Shown here: piece after piece, positions 36,258-45,829 of the stretch | Numbering within the stretch: the stretch's first letter is position 1 | How the letters are laid out: the number at the start of each line of letters is the position of its first letter | Assembly (NCBI GenBank): GCA_026990385.1 | Contig: JALXDL010000010.1 | Span: 24,801 to 88,800, forward strand | Direction: 5' to 3' | From: DRKI01 sp011051875 | Lineage (GTDB): Bacteria; Desulfobacterota; Desulfobulbia; Desulfobulbales; Desulfobulbaceae | Length of the DNA stretch: 64,000 bases | Made by a program: the position numbers and the translations under genes | The notes under the pieces: generated by a model | Told to the model about the DNA's origin: nothing | What the model saw: only the letters and a program-made list of their open reading frames with translations | Databases searched by the model: none

Positions 36258-38084
36258 ATGAAGATCCTGTCCATCAACAGCAGGCAGTTCGCTGTCTCTG
36301 TACGCAACTGGATCAGGTACCGGCGGGTTCTCCTGCTGGCCCTGCCGGTGGGCATCATCGCCGGGCTCGGATCCGTGCTCTTCTATTCCGCGCTCGATGC
36401 CGCCTCATCCTTTTTTCTTGACCACATGGCCGGCTACCGGCCGCCCGGACCCGGTGGTGAAGAGTCCCTGTTCGCGCCATCCAACACCGCTTTTGTTCCC
36501 TGGATGCTCCTTGTGGTCCCCACCCTGGGCGGCATCATCTCGGGCTGGCTGGTCTTCACCTTTGCCCCGGAGGCCGAGGGGCATGGCACCGATGCGGCCC
36601 TGGAGGCCTATCATTTCAAACATGCCCGCATCCGGGGACGGGTGCCGCTGATCAAGATCATCTCCTCGGCCGTGACCATTGGCTCGGGCGGGTCGGGTGG
36701 CCGGGAAGGACCCATCGCCCAGATCGGTGCCGCCTTTGGCTCCCTTTTCGCGCATCGGCTGGGCCTGAACGTGCAGGAGCGCCGTATCCTGATGATGTCG
36801 GGCATGAGCGCCGGTATCGGCTCCATCTTCCATGCGCCGCTGGCCGGAGCCATATTCGCCGCCGAGATCCTGTACCGCGATATTGACATGGAGTATGAAC
36901 TGCTGGTGCCGTCGGCCATCACCTCGGTGATCGCCTACTGCGTGTTCTCGCTCTTCTTCGGATTCCAGACTCTGTTCGTGACACCGCCCTTTGTCTTTTC
37001 CAGCGCAGTGGAGCTGGTGCCCTATACCATGCTCGCCGTCGTGGTCGCGCTCTGCGCCGGTCTGTATGCCCGGTGTTTCTACGCCATCCGTGACCTGTTC
37101 CTGAAGCTGCCGGTCAAACCCCATGTCAAGCCGGCCATCGGCGGACTCCTGACCGGGGTCATCGGTTTTTTCCTGCCCGGCGCCATCTATACCGGCTACG
37201 GGGTCCTCCAGCAGGCCCTGTACGGCCAGGTCTCCATGCAGCTCTTGCTGGCCATCGCCGCGGCCAAGGTCTTTACCACCGCCTTCAGCATCGGCTCCGG
37301 CGGGTCCGGTGGTGTCTTCGGCCCCTCGGTGGTGATCGGCGGCGCCCTGGGCGGCAGCGTGGGACTCGCCCTGCAGCAGCTCTGGCCCGGCCTGGTCCCG
37401 GATGCACCGGCCTACGTGGTGGTGGGCATGGCCGGTTTTTTCGCCTCCGCCGCCTCCACCCCGTTTTCCACCGTGATCATGGTCAGCGAGATGACCGGCA
37501 GTTACGACCTGTTGCTGCCCGCGGTCTGGGTTTCCACCATCGCCTTTCTCCTGCGCGGCCGCAAGGGGCTCTACGAGAAGCAGATTCCCACCCGTTTCGA
37601 TACGCCCATCCATCTCGGTGATTTTTTCTATGGCGTTCTCTCTCGTTTGACGGTACATGAAACACTCCAGCACAGTGATACACCGCCGCCTGATCCGGTG
37701 CCGCACGAGATCTCCATGGCCGAGCTGCTGCAACACATGGCCCGTTTCCCCCATGCCCACTTTCCGGTCGTCGATGACGAGGAACGCTACATCGGCATCA
37801 TCCATGCACCGGTTGTGCGCAAGCTCGTCGCGACCAGGGGGATTTCCGACGACCTCAAGGCCAGGGATTTTGTCGAGCCCAGGAAGACGGTCTATCCCTG
37901 GGAACGACTGAACCGTGTCCTGGAGCTGATGGCGGAAGACAACGTGGACGAAGTGGTCGTCCTGTCCCGCGAGGACGGCAGGGAACGGGTCATCGGCATC
38001 CTGACCCGCGCCGACATCCTCAGGGCCTATGAAAAGCGCATCTTCAGGGAGAATGAACCGGCGCCGGTCAAGGGCACGTCCTGA
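36258..38084 (+). CDS. ClC-family chloride channel/antiporter with CBS pair
   Basis: A 608-residue protein. The ClC selectivity motifs are GSGGSGGREGPIAQIG (the GxEGP motif, with Glu in the gating position), GSGGSGGVFGPSVVIGGALG and the central MSGMSAGIGSIFHAPLAGAI. A pair of CBS domains follows from about residue 470 (ISMAELLQHMARFPHAHFPV, IGIIHAPVVRK, VVVLSREDGRERVIGILTRA). ATG at 36258 follows GTGGAGTG; GTG 36228 is in frame. It heads a ClC-LOG-SulP group on the plus strand. A second ClC lies at 50.3 kb. Confidence 0.92.
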   Translation: MKILSINSRQFAVSVRNWIRYRRVLLLALPVGIIAGLGSVLFYSALDAASSFFLDHMAGYRPPGPGGEESLFAPSNTAFVPWMLLVVPTLGGIISGWLVFTFAPEAEGHGTDAALEAYHFKHARIRGRVPLIKIISSAVTIGSGGSGGREGPIAQIGAAFGSLFAHRLGLNVQERRILMMSGMSAGIGSIFHAPLAGAIFAAEILYRDIDMEYELLVPSAITSVIAYCVFSLFFGFQTLFVTPPFVFSSAVELVPYTMLAVVVALCAGLYARCFYAIRDLFLKLPVKPHVKPAIGGLLTGVIGFFLPGAIYTGYGVLQQALYGQVSMQLLLAIAAAKVFTTAFSIGSGGSGGVFGPSVVIGGALGGSVGLALQQLWPGLVPDAPAYVVVGMAGFFASAASTPFSTVIMVSEMTGSYDLLLPAVWVSTIAFLLRGRKGLYEKQIPTRFDTPIHLGDFFYGVLSRLTVHETLQHSDTPPPDPVPHEISMAELLQHMARFPHAHFPVVDDEERYIGIIHAPVVRKLVATRGISDDLKARDFVEPRKTVYPWERLNRVLELMAEDNVDEVVVLSREDGRERVIGILTRADILRAYEKRIFRENEPAPVKGTS

Positions 38085-38106
38085 ACCGGGAAGCGGAACC
38101 AGGAAA

Positions 38107-38145
38107 GGAGAGGAATGTGAAGGACAGGGAGAGGAATGTGAAGGA
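38107..38145 (+). repeat. Tandem duplication of ribosome site and start codon
   Basis: A 21-base unit (GGAGAGGAATGTGAAGGACA plus G) at 38107-38127 is repeated at 38128-38145. Each copy carries GGAGAGGAAT followed by GTG, and the two GTGs (38117 and 38138) are in the same frame. The LOG gene therefore has two equivalent starts seven codons apart. Confidence 0.85.
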
Positions 38146-39109
38146 AAACGGGCATGCGGACTGCCGGGGCGGGGTGTGTTCTCCGCCCCATCCGGAGAAA
38201 CGGCGGGAGCCACTGCCCTGGCAGTCTCCCAAGGAACGCGAGGATGATCCCGAGGCGCCGGTCCGGGTTGAAAAGATCATGCAGAGCCCCGGATACCGCC
38301 AGGCAGACGAGGATGTCGATTTTCTCGGCCGTGACGAGACCAGGGGCATCCGGCTGCAGCTCGATTATCTGAAGCCGGAACTCCTGCTCAGGAAACATGG
38401 GGTCAGGCATACCATTGTCACGTTCGGAAGCACCCGTCTGCGTGAACCCAGGGCCATATCCCGCCGGTTGGAGAAAACCCGTGCCGTCCTGGCCGAAGAT
38501 CCGCAGAACAGCGACCTGCAGCGTCGTCTGGCCGTGGAGGAACGTCTGCTTGCCAAGAGTCGCTATTATGACGTGGCCAGGGAGTTCGGCGCCATTGTCG
38601 GCAGCGCCGGCAAGGGGCCCGAGGACAACCGGGTCATGCTGGTTACCGGCGGCGGACCGGGTATCATGGAGGCGGCCAACCGCGGCGCTTTTGATGTCCG
38701 CGCCAGGTCGGTGGGGCTGAACATCACCCTGCCCCACGAGCAGTATCCCAATCCCTATATCACGCCGGAGCTTTGCTTCCGGTTCCATTATTTCGCGATC
38801 CGCAAACTGCATTTCCTCCTCCGGGCCCGGGCCCTGGTCGCCTTTCCCGGCGGGTACGGCACCCTGGACGAGCTGTTCGAGACCCTGACCCTGGTCCAGA
38901 CCCGCAAGATGCGCCCTCTGCCCGTGGTCCTGGTGGGAGAGTCGTTCTGGCGCCGGGCCGTGGACGTGGATTTCCTGGCTGCCGAGGGGGTCATCGACGA
39001 AGAGGACAGGGAACTGTTCTGGTATGCCGAGACAGCGGACGAGATATGGCAGGGACTGAACGACTGGTACGGCAAGATCGGCGAGCCTTTCCTGCCGGGC
39101 ATCGAATGA
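38117..39109 (+). CDS. LOG-family (lysine decarboxylase-like) nucleotide-processing protein
   Basis: A 330-residue Rossmann-fold protein. The nucleotide motifs VTGGGPGIMEAANRGAFDVR and ALVAFPGGYGTLDELFETLT (PGGxGTxxE) define the LOG/TIGR00730 family, phosphoribohydrolases of nucleoside monophosphates. It is longer than plain LOG enzymes because of a ~110-residue N-terminal extension (DETRGIRLQLDYLKPELLLR). Two tandem GTG starts precede it. It lies 32 bases after the ClC gene and before sulP. The role beside two anion transporters is unclear. Confidence 0.88.
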   Translation: MKDRERNVKENGHADCRGGVCSPPHPEKRREPLPWQSPKEREDDPEAPVRVEKIMQSPGYRQADEDVDFLGRDETRGIRLQLDYLKPELLLRKHGVRHTIVTFGSTRLREPRAISRRLEKTRAVLAEDPQNSDLQRRLAVEERLLAKSRYYDVAREFGAIVGSAGKGPEDNRVMLVTGGGPGIMEAANRGAFDVRARSVGLNITLPHEQYPNPYITPELCFRFHYFAIRKLHFLLRARALVAFPGGYGTLDELFETLTLVQTRKMRPLPVVLVGESFWRRAVDVDFLAAEGVIDEEDRELFWYAETADEIWQGLNDWYGKIGEPFLPGIE

Positions 39110-39182
39110 TCATCGGCCGCGGTCACGGCACGGCGCACGGGGGATGGCGCCGTGGCACCGTTCATCCGGCCGGGAGCTGCGG

Positions 39183-40916
39183 ATGGGCAGGCCCGGGATG
39201 GTAGACAGAATGTCTGTTGTCACCCGGTACGTGCCTGCTGCGGGATGGCTGCGCAAGTACCGGCGCAAGTGGCTCCGGGCCGATGTCCTGGGCGGGATCA
39301 CGGTCTGGGCGGTCCTGGTCCCGGAGGCCATGGCCTATGCCGGTATCGCCGGTGTGCCGCCGCTCATGGGGCTCTACACCGTGCCACTGCCCCTGTTTTT
39401 CTATGCCCTGCTGGGCAGCTCGCGCCTGATGGTGGTTGGGCCGGATTCGGCCACCGCCCTGCTGTCCGCGGGCATTGTCGGGTCCATGGCCCTGCACGGG
39501 AATTACCTGGTCCTGACCTCGGCCCTGGCAATCACCGTGGGCGCACTCTTTCTGCTTTTCGGTGTCTTCCGCCTGGGCTGGCTGGCCAACCTGGTTTCCA
39601 GGCCGGTGATGAGTGGCTTTCTCCAGGGTATCGTCCTGGTGACCATCATCGGCCAGGTGCCGGGCCTGATCGGTATCGGGCCGGAGCATGGGCTTTTCTT
39701 TCACCGGCTGGCCGCCTGTTTGCGGGCCCTGCCCGCGGTGCATGGCATGACCCTGGCCGTGGGTGGCGCCAGTCTTGCCCTGCTCCTGGTCCTGCACCGG
39801 AAAATGCCCCGGCTGCCGTCGGCCATGGTCACGGTCATCGTCATGACCCTGGTTTCCACCATCCTGGACCTGGAGAGCCGGGGGGTGGCCGTGACCGGCA
39901 CCCTGGCCACCTCGCTGCCACCGCTTTCTTTACCCCGGGTCAGCCCGGGCGAGTATCTCGACCTGGTGCCGGGCGCCCTGACCATTGTTCTGCTCGGCTA
40001 TATCGAGTCCCTGGGCGCGGCAGAGGTCTCGTCCCTGCAAAGCGGGCGGGATGTGGATCCGGACCAGGAACTGATCGCCCTGGGGTTCTGCAACCTGGGC
40101 GCCGGTATCTCCTCGGGTTTCGTCGCCGTGGGCAGCCTGTCCAAGACCTCGGTTGCCGCAGTCTGCGGGGTGAAGACCCAGGCGGCCTTCCTGGTCAGCG
40201 GCATCCTCTCCCTCCTGACCCTGCTGTTCCTGCTGCCGCTGCTCTCCAACCTGCCCCATGCCACCCTGGCCGCCATCGTGATAGAGGCCATGCTGGGCCT
40301 GGACCAGAGCGCGGCCATCAGGCAGCAGTTCCGGTTCAGCAGGCTGGAAGGGCTGCTGGCCATGGTCTCCCTGCTCGGTGTGCTCTATTTCGGCGTGGTC
40401 GAAGGCGTGGTTGCCGGAGTGATCCTTTCCATCATCGTTCTCCTGGAGCGGGCGAGCCACCCGGGCACGGCCGTGCTGGGCAGGATACCCGGGCACGCCG
40501 TCTACCGTGATATCCGCCGTCACCCCGAGGCGATCACCGTGCCGGGCCTGCTGATCTTCCGGTTTGATTCCGAACTGGTCTTTCCCAGTTCACGCTTTTT
40601 CCTGCACCAGGCCATGGGGGAGGTCAAGCGGGCGCGGGACCCGGTCCAGGTCTTCCTGATCAATGCGGAGACCATCAATGACCTGGACCTGACCGGCGCC
40701 CAGGCCCTGTTACGGCTGGAGGAGAAACTGCGCCGCAAGGGAATCAGGTTTTGGGTGGCCCAGATGCAGGACCCGGTGATCGACAAGCTGCGCCGCCTGG
40801 ATGGGGGAGAGAAACTGACCGACGGCCACCTCTATGAATCCGTGGGGGATGCGGTGCGGGCCTATAAGAAATTCATGAGCCGCTCGTCGGTCCGGGTGAA
40901 CAAGAAGGGCACATAA
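39183..40916 (+). CDS. SulP-family anion transporter with STAS domain
   Basis: A 577-residue transporter. The N-terminal motif GITVWAVLVPEAMAYAGIAG, GLYTVPLPLFFYALLGSSRL, the central VALGF-like IALGFCNLGAGISSGFVAVG, SLSKTSV and about 10-12 membrane segments identify SulP. The C-terminal STAS domain (about residues 440-560, TINDLDLTGAQALLRLEEKL) is complete. Members carry sulfate, bicarbonate or other anions; a sulfate role would suit the lineage but is an inference. ATG at 39183 follows CGGGAGCTGCGG; later ATGs at 39198 and 39210 are possible. Confidence 0.9.
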   Translation: MGRPGMVDRMSVVTRYVPAAGWLRKYRRKWLRADVLGGITVWAVLVPEAMAYAGIAGVPPLMGLYTVPLPLFFYALLGSSRLMVVGPDSATALLSAGIVGSMALHGNYLVLTSALAITVGALFLLFGVFRLGWLANLVSRPVMSGFLQGIVLVTIIGQVPGLIGIGPEHGLFFHRLAACLRALPAVHGMTLAVGGASLALLLVLHRKMPRLPSAMVTVIVMTLVSTILDLESRGVAVTGTLATSLPPLSLPRVSPGEYLDLVPGALTIVLLGYIESLGAAEVSSLQSGRDVDPDQELIALGFCNLGAGISSGFVAVGSLSKTSVAAVCGVKTQAAFLVSGILSLLTLLFLLPLLSNLPHATLAAIVIEAMLGLDQSAAIRQQFRFSRLEGLLAMVSLLGVLYFGVVEGVVAGVILSIIVLLERASHPGTAVLGRIPGHAVYRDIRRHPEAITVPGLLIFRFDSELVFPSSRFFLHQAMGEVKRARDPVQVFLINAETINDLDLTGAQALLRLEEKLRRKGIRFWVAQMQDPVIDKLRRLDGGEKLTDGHLYESVGDAVRAYKKFMSRSSVRVNKKGT

Positions 40917-40944
40917 CTGACCACTGGGTTGATAACTCGCTGCC

Positions 40945-41035
40945 TGCATATCGTACAACTGCACGTCGGTACAGGTGCCCCGATCGTGCAGGCGTGCCGG
41001 TTCACTACAGGCCCTCTATGCGGGCCGGCGCGACC
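40945..41035. repeat. R3 repeat, copy B
   Basis: Reads CGGTACAGGTGCCCCGATCG then TGCAGGCGTGCCGGTTCACT. In all three copies one frame gives similar peptides around GTGAP...VQACRF, WHRCP...VQACRF and WHRCP...CRRAGM, which is how the relation is seen. It sits between sulP and the decayed hemerythrin tail. Confidence 0.65.
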
Positions 41036-41125
41036 GGTCCGTCTTCCCGGACGCGGCCGCTCCCCCCGGCCTGTGCATCTTCCCGCGACAGGGCGTATCA
41101 GGAGACGCCCCTGCCCCGGAAGAAG

Positions 41126-41242
41126 TCACTGTATTTGTCGGTCCGCATGGTCGGCCACGGCATTGTGCAACCGGTTGATCAGGTCGATGCGCTTCCTGTG
41201 CTGACCATCGATACTCCCGATGCCACCGGCGAGGGCACTGCT
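41126..41242 (-). pseudogene. Remnant of a hemerythrin domain directly after the chemoreceptor stop
   Basis: The chemoreceptor frame continues past its TGA (41245-41243) for 38 sense codons to a second TGA at 41128. It reads SSALAGGIGSIDGQHRKRID then LINRLHNAVADHADRQIQ. The part GSIDGQHRKRIDLINRLHNA matches the first helix of bacteriohemerythrin (I-D-x-Q-H-x2-L-x3-I-N-x-L), including its iron-ligand His. The other helices are absent. An MCP-hemerythrin fusion, like DcrH of Desulfovibrio, was probably truncated here. A repeat lies just downstream. Confidence 0.6.
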
Positions 41243-43303
41243 TCAGGTGGAGAGGCGGTTGTCTTCGGCTGACGTGATGCCATCTTCCGCCAGGGCCGCC
41301 TCCAGAACGGCGGGAACGATCCTGAAGCGTCCGGTCTCCTGTCCCATCGTCTCGACGATGGAACTCAGCATCTGGGAGCTCACCTCCACTCTGATGCTGC
41401 ATTTTCTCGAGTTCTCCACAAGTTCACTTACTTCGGAGATGTCGCGCGCGATCTCGCCGGCAACGGTCGAACTCTGGGCCACGTTTTCGTTGACCTCGCT
41501 GATTCCCTGGGCCGCCTCGGAGACATTTTCCGCGATCTCGCCGGTCACGCTGGTCTGTTCCTCCACGGCCGTGGCGATGGAGGAGACGATTTTGTCCACA
41601 TCGTTGATCACCCGGGATATCTCCCGTATCTCCCCCACCGTGTCGTCGGTGGACGCCTGGATGGAAGTGATCAGGCTCTTGATTTCACCCGTGGCCTCGG
41701 CCGTCTGTTTTGCCAGTTCCTTGATCTCGTTGGCGACAACGGCGAATCCTTTGCCGGCCTCGCCGGCCCGGGCCGCTTCAATGGCGGCGTTGAGGGCCAG
41801 CAGGTTGGTCTGTTCTGATATCTCATTGATTACCTCGGTGAACCTGGAGATCTCGCGTGCCGCATCACCCAGGGTATTAACCTTTTCGGAGGAACTTTCG
41901 ACATACCTGACCGCTTCACCGGTTATCCGGCTGGCCCTGTCGGTGTTGCCGGCGATTTCACGCACGGCCGCGGACATCTCCTCCACAGCGGTGGCGGCGA
42001 TAGTGACATTGTTTGCCGCCTGTTCACTGGCCGATGTGACCGAGTCCATGTTGGCGCTCATCTCCTCGGTGGCGGCAGCCACGGCGTTGGCACGTTCAGC
42101 CGATTTTCCGGCATCGTCGGACATCTCCCCGGCCGCCCTTTCCAGCTCCCTGGACGTGTCGGCCAGGCGGCGGCTCTCGGCCGTGATCTTGCCGATGAGC
42201 TGCTGCAGACTGAGGACCATGTCGTGGAGGGCGGCCAGCAGGCTTGTCTGGTCATGGCTGTTTCTGTCAATGGAGATGTCAAGGTCACCGCGGGCGATCC
42301 GGCGGGCCATCTCCACCATGGTCGCGGGCTCGCCGCCCAGGAGGCGCAGAACTGAGCGGGCATTGAGCAGCAGGATGACGATAACCAGCGTCAGCGCCGC
42401 CAGGCTGCCCAGGACGAACGACCGGCGCAGCCGGGAGACCATGCCGGAGTTGGTCGTCTTGATCTCGTCCCGGATCGTGGCTGCCGTGGTCCGGATATCA
42501 CGGCGCAGTTTGACAATGATCCCGTTGAGCGCCGTGATGATACCTCTCGACTCCTGTCCGACAATGGTTTCGATCTGCTGTTCATTGGAATCGATCAGTT
42601 CCTCGAACCGCTCCTGCATGGCCACGGCCCTGGCCCTGGCGCCGGTCATGTCCAGGGCCAGGACGACGGAACCGATGTCTTCGCCCTCGGATTGCACAGG
42701 CTGGCTGAGGACGAGAATATCAGGATCTTCCTCGGCCCGGGCGATGATAGCGGCGATGTCGGGACGGCCATGGTCCGGGAGGAGGGATTGCAGTTTTTCG
42801 CTGTTCCGGTTCAGGAACCGGGTCATGGATTTTCCGGTTCTGTCCCGGTAGAAGACAAAGACCACGTGCGGGTTTTTGTGGGCCGCGCGGACATACTGGT
42901 TCAGGGCGGCATAGTCATGGGTCATGACCGCCGATTCCGCCATCCGGGCAAGGAGAAGAGCCACGGTCTGTCCGTTTTGACGGCGCATGGTACGCAGGTC
43001 TTTCTGGACCGATTCGGCGGTCTCGGTGAGCGCTTTGGTGGCTGACTCGGTGAGGGCCTCTTTGACCGAGTATGTCATGGTGCGCAGTTTTTTCTGTTGC
43101 TGGGTGGCCAGCTTTTCGAGATCGGTTCTGACCAGCTCGGCAATGCGGTCAAATCCGATGCCGATCTTCTGGTTGAGGGCGGAACTCGAACGGTTCTGCA
43201 TGATGACGATGAAGGTGACGGCACAGGCAATGGCCAGGGTCATGGCAATGGCGACCGGTGCGATGAGCTGGAACCGGAAGTTGTTGCGCAAGAAGGGATT
43301 CAT
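41243..43303 (-). CDS. Methyl-accepting chemotaxis protein
   Basis: A 686-residue receptor: membrane segment 1 (residues about 12-35), periplasmic sensor (about 36-285, with FVFYRDRTGKSMTRFLNRNS as in dCache/sCache-type sensors), membrane segment 2 (about 298-318), HAMP (about 320-372) and signalling domain with the hairpin tip EISEQTNLLALNAAIEAARA, GEAGKGFAVVANEIKELAKQ. Methylation-type Glu/Gln pairs occur in both flanking helices. No chemotaxis partner genes lie nearby. The C-terminus ends at TGA but a hemerythrin-like remnant follows in frame, so the present stop is probably derived. Confidence 0.95.
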   Translation of the reverse strand: MNPFLRNNFRFQLIAPVAIAMTLAIACAVTFIVIMQNRSSSALNQKIGIGFDRIAELVRTDLEKLATQQQKKLRTMTYSVKEALTESATKALTETAESVQKDLRTMRRQNGQTVALLLARMAESAVMTHDYAALNQYVRAAHKNPHVVFVFYRDRTGKSMTRFLNRNSEKLQSLLPDHGRPDIAAIIARAEEDPDILVLSQPVQSEGEDIGSVVLALDMTGARARAVAMQERFEELIDSNEQQIETIVGQESRGIITALNGIIVKLRRDIRTTAATIRDEIKTTNSGMVSRLRRSFVLGSLAALTLVIVILLLNARSVLRLLGGEPATMVEMARRIARGDLDISIDRNSHDQTSLLAALHDMVLSLQQLIGKITAESRRLADTSRELERAAGEMSDDAGKSAERANAVAAATEEMSANMDSVTSASEQAANNVTIAATAVEEMSAAVREIAGNTDRASRITGEAVRYVESSSEKVNTLGDAAREISRFTEVINEISEQTNLLALNAAIEAARAGEAGKGFAVVANEIKELAKQTAEATGEIKSLITSIQASTDDTVGEIREISRVINDVDKIVSSIATAVEEQTSVTGEIAENVSEAAQGISEVNENVAQSSTVAGEIARDISEVSELVENSRKCSIRVEVSSQMLSSIVETMGQETGRFRIVPAVLEAALAEDGITSAEDNRLST

Positions 43304-43539
43304 ACAATTCCTCAGCTGTGAAAATCATGGGTGAACAGATTGGCCTCGATACAGGAAGTGTATCACCCCGGTACCACCATGTGTAGTACATTTGAAAAAA
43401 AATAAGAGGTGTCGCGGAGCGACGGAAAGGGGGGTCCGGGAATGGGAAACAGTGTGATTGATAAACAGGAATGGGAACCGCTGCCCGATGGGCCGCGGGC
43501 CCCCTGTAATGCGGGAGATGGCACCGCTGCAGGCCGGGA

Positions 43540-44256
43540 TCAGTTCAGCTTTCTGCCCTGGCGATACATGGCGGCGTAGATGGCAGGCAGGTCGTGGCGG
43601 GCCAGGCCGGCCACGACCTGGTCGATGTCGTAGGGGACCCTGAAGTGCCGGACGGCAATCCTGCCCGGACCCAGCACGAGCACAGCGAATGAACCCTCGG
43701 GATTGCCGTCGAACATGCGGCCCACCGAGCCGGGGTTGATGAAGTGGACACCGCCCACCAGCCGGTGGTAGGGTGAATGGGAATGACCGGTGACAATGAT
43801 ATCGCGGTCGGTCTGTGCGGCCAGCTCGCAAAACCGTTTTTCGGCCGTGTCGGCAAACAGGAATTCGTCACGGTGCTCCGGGCTGCCGTGGTAGAGACCG
43901 ATGCGATATCCTTCCAGGGTCAGTTTTTTCTTTTTTTTCAGTTGTCGGAGATAGGTTCGGCCGGCAGGCGACAGCCGCCGGGCCGTGTCTTCGTACATGA
44001 TCCGTTTTTCCGGTTTGCGCGGCTTCTTGAAGCTCTTGCCGGCAAGCAGTTTCAGGACCTTGCGGTCGGTGTTGCCGAGAATGGAGATGGCGCTGTTGCC
44101 GCGCAGCCAGGCCAGGACCTTGTCGGCAAAGGGGGCATAGACCGTGGAGTCGCCGCAGTTGAGAATCATGGCGCAGGACGCGGCCGCGGGGTGTGCCGCC
44201 ACGGCGGCCAGGGCAGGGTAGTTGCCGTGGATATCGCTGATGAGAAGGATCTGCAT
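43540..44256 (-). CDS. YfcE/MJ0936-type metallophosphoesterase
   Basis: A 238-residue calcineurin-like phosphoesterase. All five metal motifs are visible: ISDIHGN, NCGDSTVY, LGNTD (GNxD form), GLYHGSP and GHSHSPYHR with the closing GSVGRMFDG. Such enzymes cleave phosphodiesters or cyclic nucleotides with two metals. ATG at 44256 starts the canonical MQILLISDIHGN; 8 extra codons upstream are unlikely. Cardiolipin synthase lies upstream on the same strand, 72 bases away. Confidence 0.9.
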   Translation of the reverse strand: MQILLISDIHGNYPALAAVAAHPAAASCAMILNCGDSTVYAPFADKVLAWLRGNSAISILGNTDRKVLKLLAGKSFKKPRKPEKRIMYEDTARRLSPAGRTYLRQLKKKKKLTLEGYRIGLYHGSPEHRDEFLFADTAEKRFCELAAQTDRDIIVTGHSHSPYHRLVGGVHFINPGSVGRMFDGNPEGSFAVLVLGPGRIAVRHFRVPYDIDQVVAGLARHDLPAIYAAMYRQGRKLN

Positions 44257-44327
44257 GGGACAATCCCGGTTACAGTTCACCGGTGCAGCCGGATCTGCGT
44301 GGTTCCGGTCCCGGCAACGGTGGCCAT

Positions 44328-45788
44328 TCAGAGCAGGGGGCCCACCAGGAGGGCACAGTTTTCCAGGAATCTCCGGCCTGCCGAGCGGTGGCTGAGCTCG
44401 GCGTGCCTGATCTGCCGGGCCTGCCGCAGGTAGCCGTGCTGGATATCGCAGAGGCGCACGGTGAACTCCTTGTCATAGACAAAGAGCGTCATCTCGAAAT
44501 TGAGCCAGAAGCTGCGCATATCCAGGTTTACCGAACCGATCAGGGAAAAATCCCGGTCCACGGTGATGGTCTTGGCGTGGAGGAGGCCGCCGGAAAATGC
44601 CATGATCTTCACCCCGGCCTCGATGAGCTGGTCGAAATGGGCCCGGCTCGCGTACTGGACCAGCAGGGAGTCGTTTTTTTCCGGCAGAATGATGATGACT
44701 TCCACCCCGCGCTGGGCAGCGGATTTGAGAGCCGCAAGGATGGCGTTGTCCGGCACGAAGTAGGGAGTGGTCAGGATCAGCTCCCTGCGGGCGGCATAGA
44801 TGGTGGTCAGCAGCAGGTTGTGAATGGTGTCCTCGCCATAGCCGGGCCCTGACGGCACAAGCTGGACCAGGGCATTGCCATTGGGCGGGACCTCGTGAAT
44901 CTCCGGTGATGCTGTCAGTTCCTCCATGCTCTTTCCGGTCTCGAGCAGCCAGTCATAGATGAAGGAGGCGGTCATGATTTCCACCACCGGCCCCTCGACC
45001 CTGACCATGGTGTCGATCCACTGGCCCACCCCCTCGTCCTGCTTGAAGTAACGGGGATCGACCAGGTTCTGCGAACCGCTGTAGCCGATCCTGCCGTCGA
45101 TGGTGACGATCTTGCGATGGTTGCGCAGGTCGACACGCACGAACAGGGCCCTGACCAGGCCGGCGGGCAGGGCCTCGACAATCTCAATACCGTGGTTGCG
45201 CATACGCCGGCAGGTCGGGCTGGAAAAGAATTCCTTGCTGCCGATGGAATCGAGCAGAATCCGGCAGGTGACGCCCCGGCTGCGGGCCCGGATCAGGGCC
45301 TCTGTGACCTGGTCGGCCATGCCGCCCTCGTTCCAGATGTAGAACTCGAGAAAACAGCTTGATACGGCGCTGTCGATGTCCGCGATCAGGCGCCTGAAAA
45401 AGTCGGCTGGACTGGTGATCAGGTCAAGCCTGTTGTCCGGCATGGTGGGGATACCGATGATGGCGTCGATCTGGCGGTGCAGGGGCTGACACTCCGGGTT
45501 GATCTTCTCCCAGTCCACCCGGGTCCGCCGGCGCAGGGAATCGGCCCAGCGGGTGATGACCTCGAGGTCGGCCGCGGCCCGGACCGCCCTGTGCTCGCCC
45601 AGCCTGTTTTCTCCGAACAGGAGGTAGATGAAGGCGCCGACAAAGGGCAGCAGCAGGATGACAACCAGCCAGGCCAGGGTGACGCTTGCCGCCCGCTTGC
45701 GCATGATCACCCTGATGGAGAGTCCGATGCGGATCGTGAGATCCGCGATCAGGATCATGCCGGTGGGTATCCAGTAGTATGATTCCAT
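44328..45788 (-). CDS. cls: Cardiolipin synthase
   Basis: A 486-residue phospholipase-D-superfamily enzyme. Two N-terminal membrane segments (ILIADLTIRIGLSIRVIM; LAWLVVILLLPFVGAFIYLL with FGENRLG) are followed by two HKD motifs: NHRKIVTIDGRIGYSGSQN (about residue 230) and HAKTITVDRDFSLIGSVNLD (about residue 405). It condenses phosphatidylglycerol to cardiolipin. ATG at 45788 begins the first membrane segment. An R3 repeat lies just upstream. Confidence 0.94.
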   Translation of the reverse strand: MESYYWIPTGMILIADLTIRIGLSIRVIMRKRAASVTLAWLVVILLLPFVGAFIYLLFGENRLGEHRAVRAAADLEVITRWADSLRRRTRVDWEKINPECQPLHRQIDAIIGIPTMPDNRLDLITSPADFFRRLIADIDSAVSSCFLEFYIWNEGGMADQVTEALIRARSRGVTCRILLDSIGSKEFFSSPTCRRMRNHGIEIVEALPAGLVRALFVRVDLRNHRKIVTIDGRIGYSGSQNLVDPRYFKQDEGVGQWIDTMVRVEGPVVEIMTASFIYDWLLETGKSMEELTASPEIHEVPPNGNALVQLVPSGPGYGEDTIHNLLLTTIYAARRELILTTPYFVPDNAILAALKSAAQRGVEVIIILPEKNDSLLVQYASRAHFDQLIEAGVKIMAFSGGLLHAKTITVDRDFSLIGSVNLDMRSFWLNFEMTLFVYDKEFTVRLCDIQHGYLRQARQIRHAELSHRSAGRRFLENCALLVGPLL

Positions 45789-45829
45789 GGGTTCCTGGGT
45801 CTGGTTCGCGCCGCTCCGCACACCGGGAT

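Noticed and set aside
41243..41245. Chemoreceptor TGA read as selenocysteine to reach the hemerythrin part
   Set aside because: No SECIS-like hairpin directly downstream, the TGA is not at a redox position, and the hemerythrin part is itself truncated after one helix.
41220..42851. 543-codon plus-strand frame opposite the chemoreceptor
   Set aside because: Serine/alanine-rich antisense of a helical MCP signalling domain; no ribosome site or protein-like pattern.
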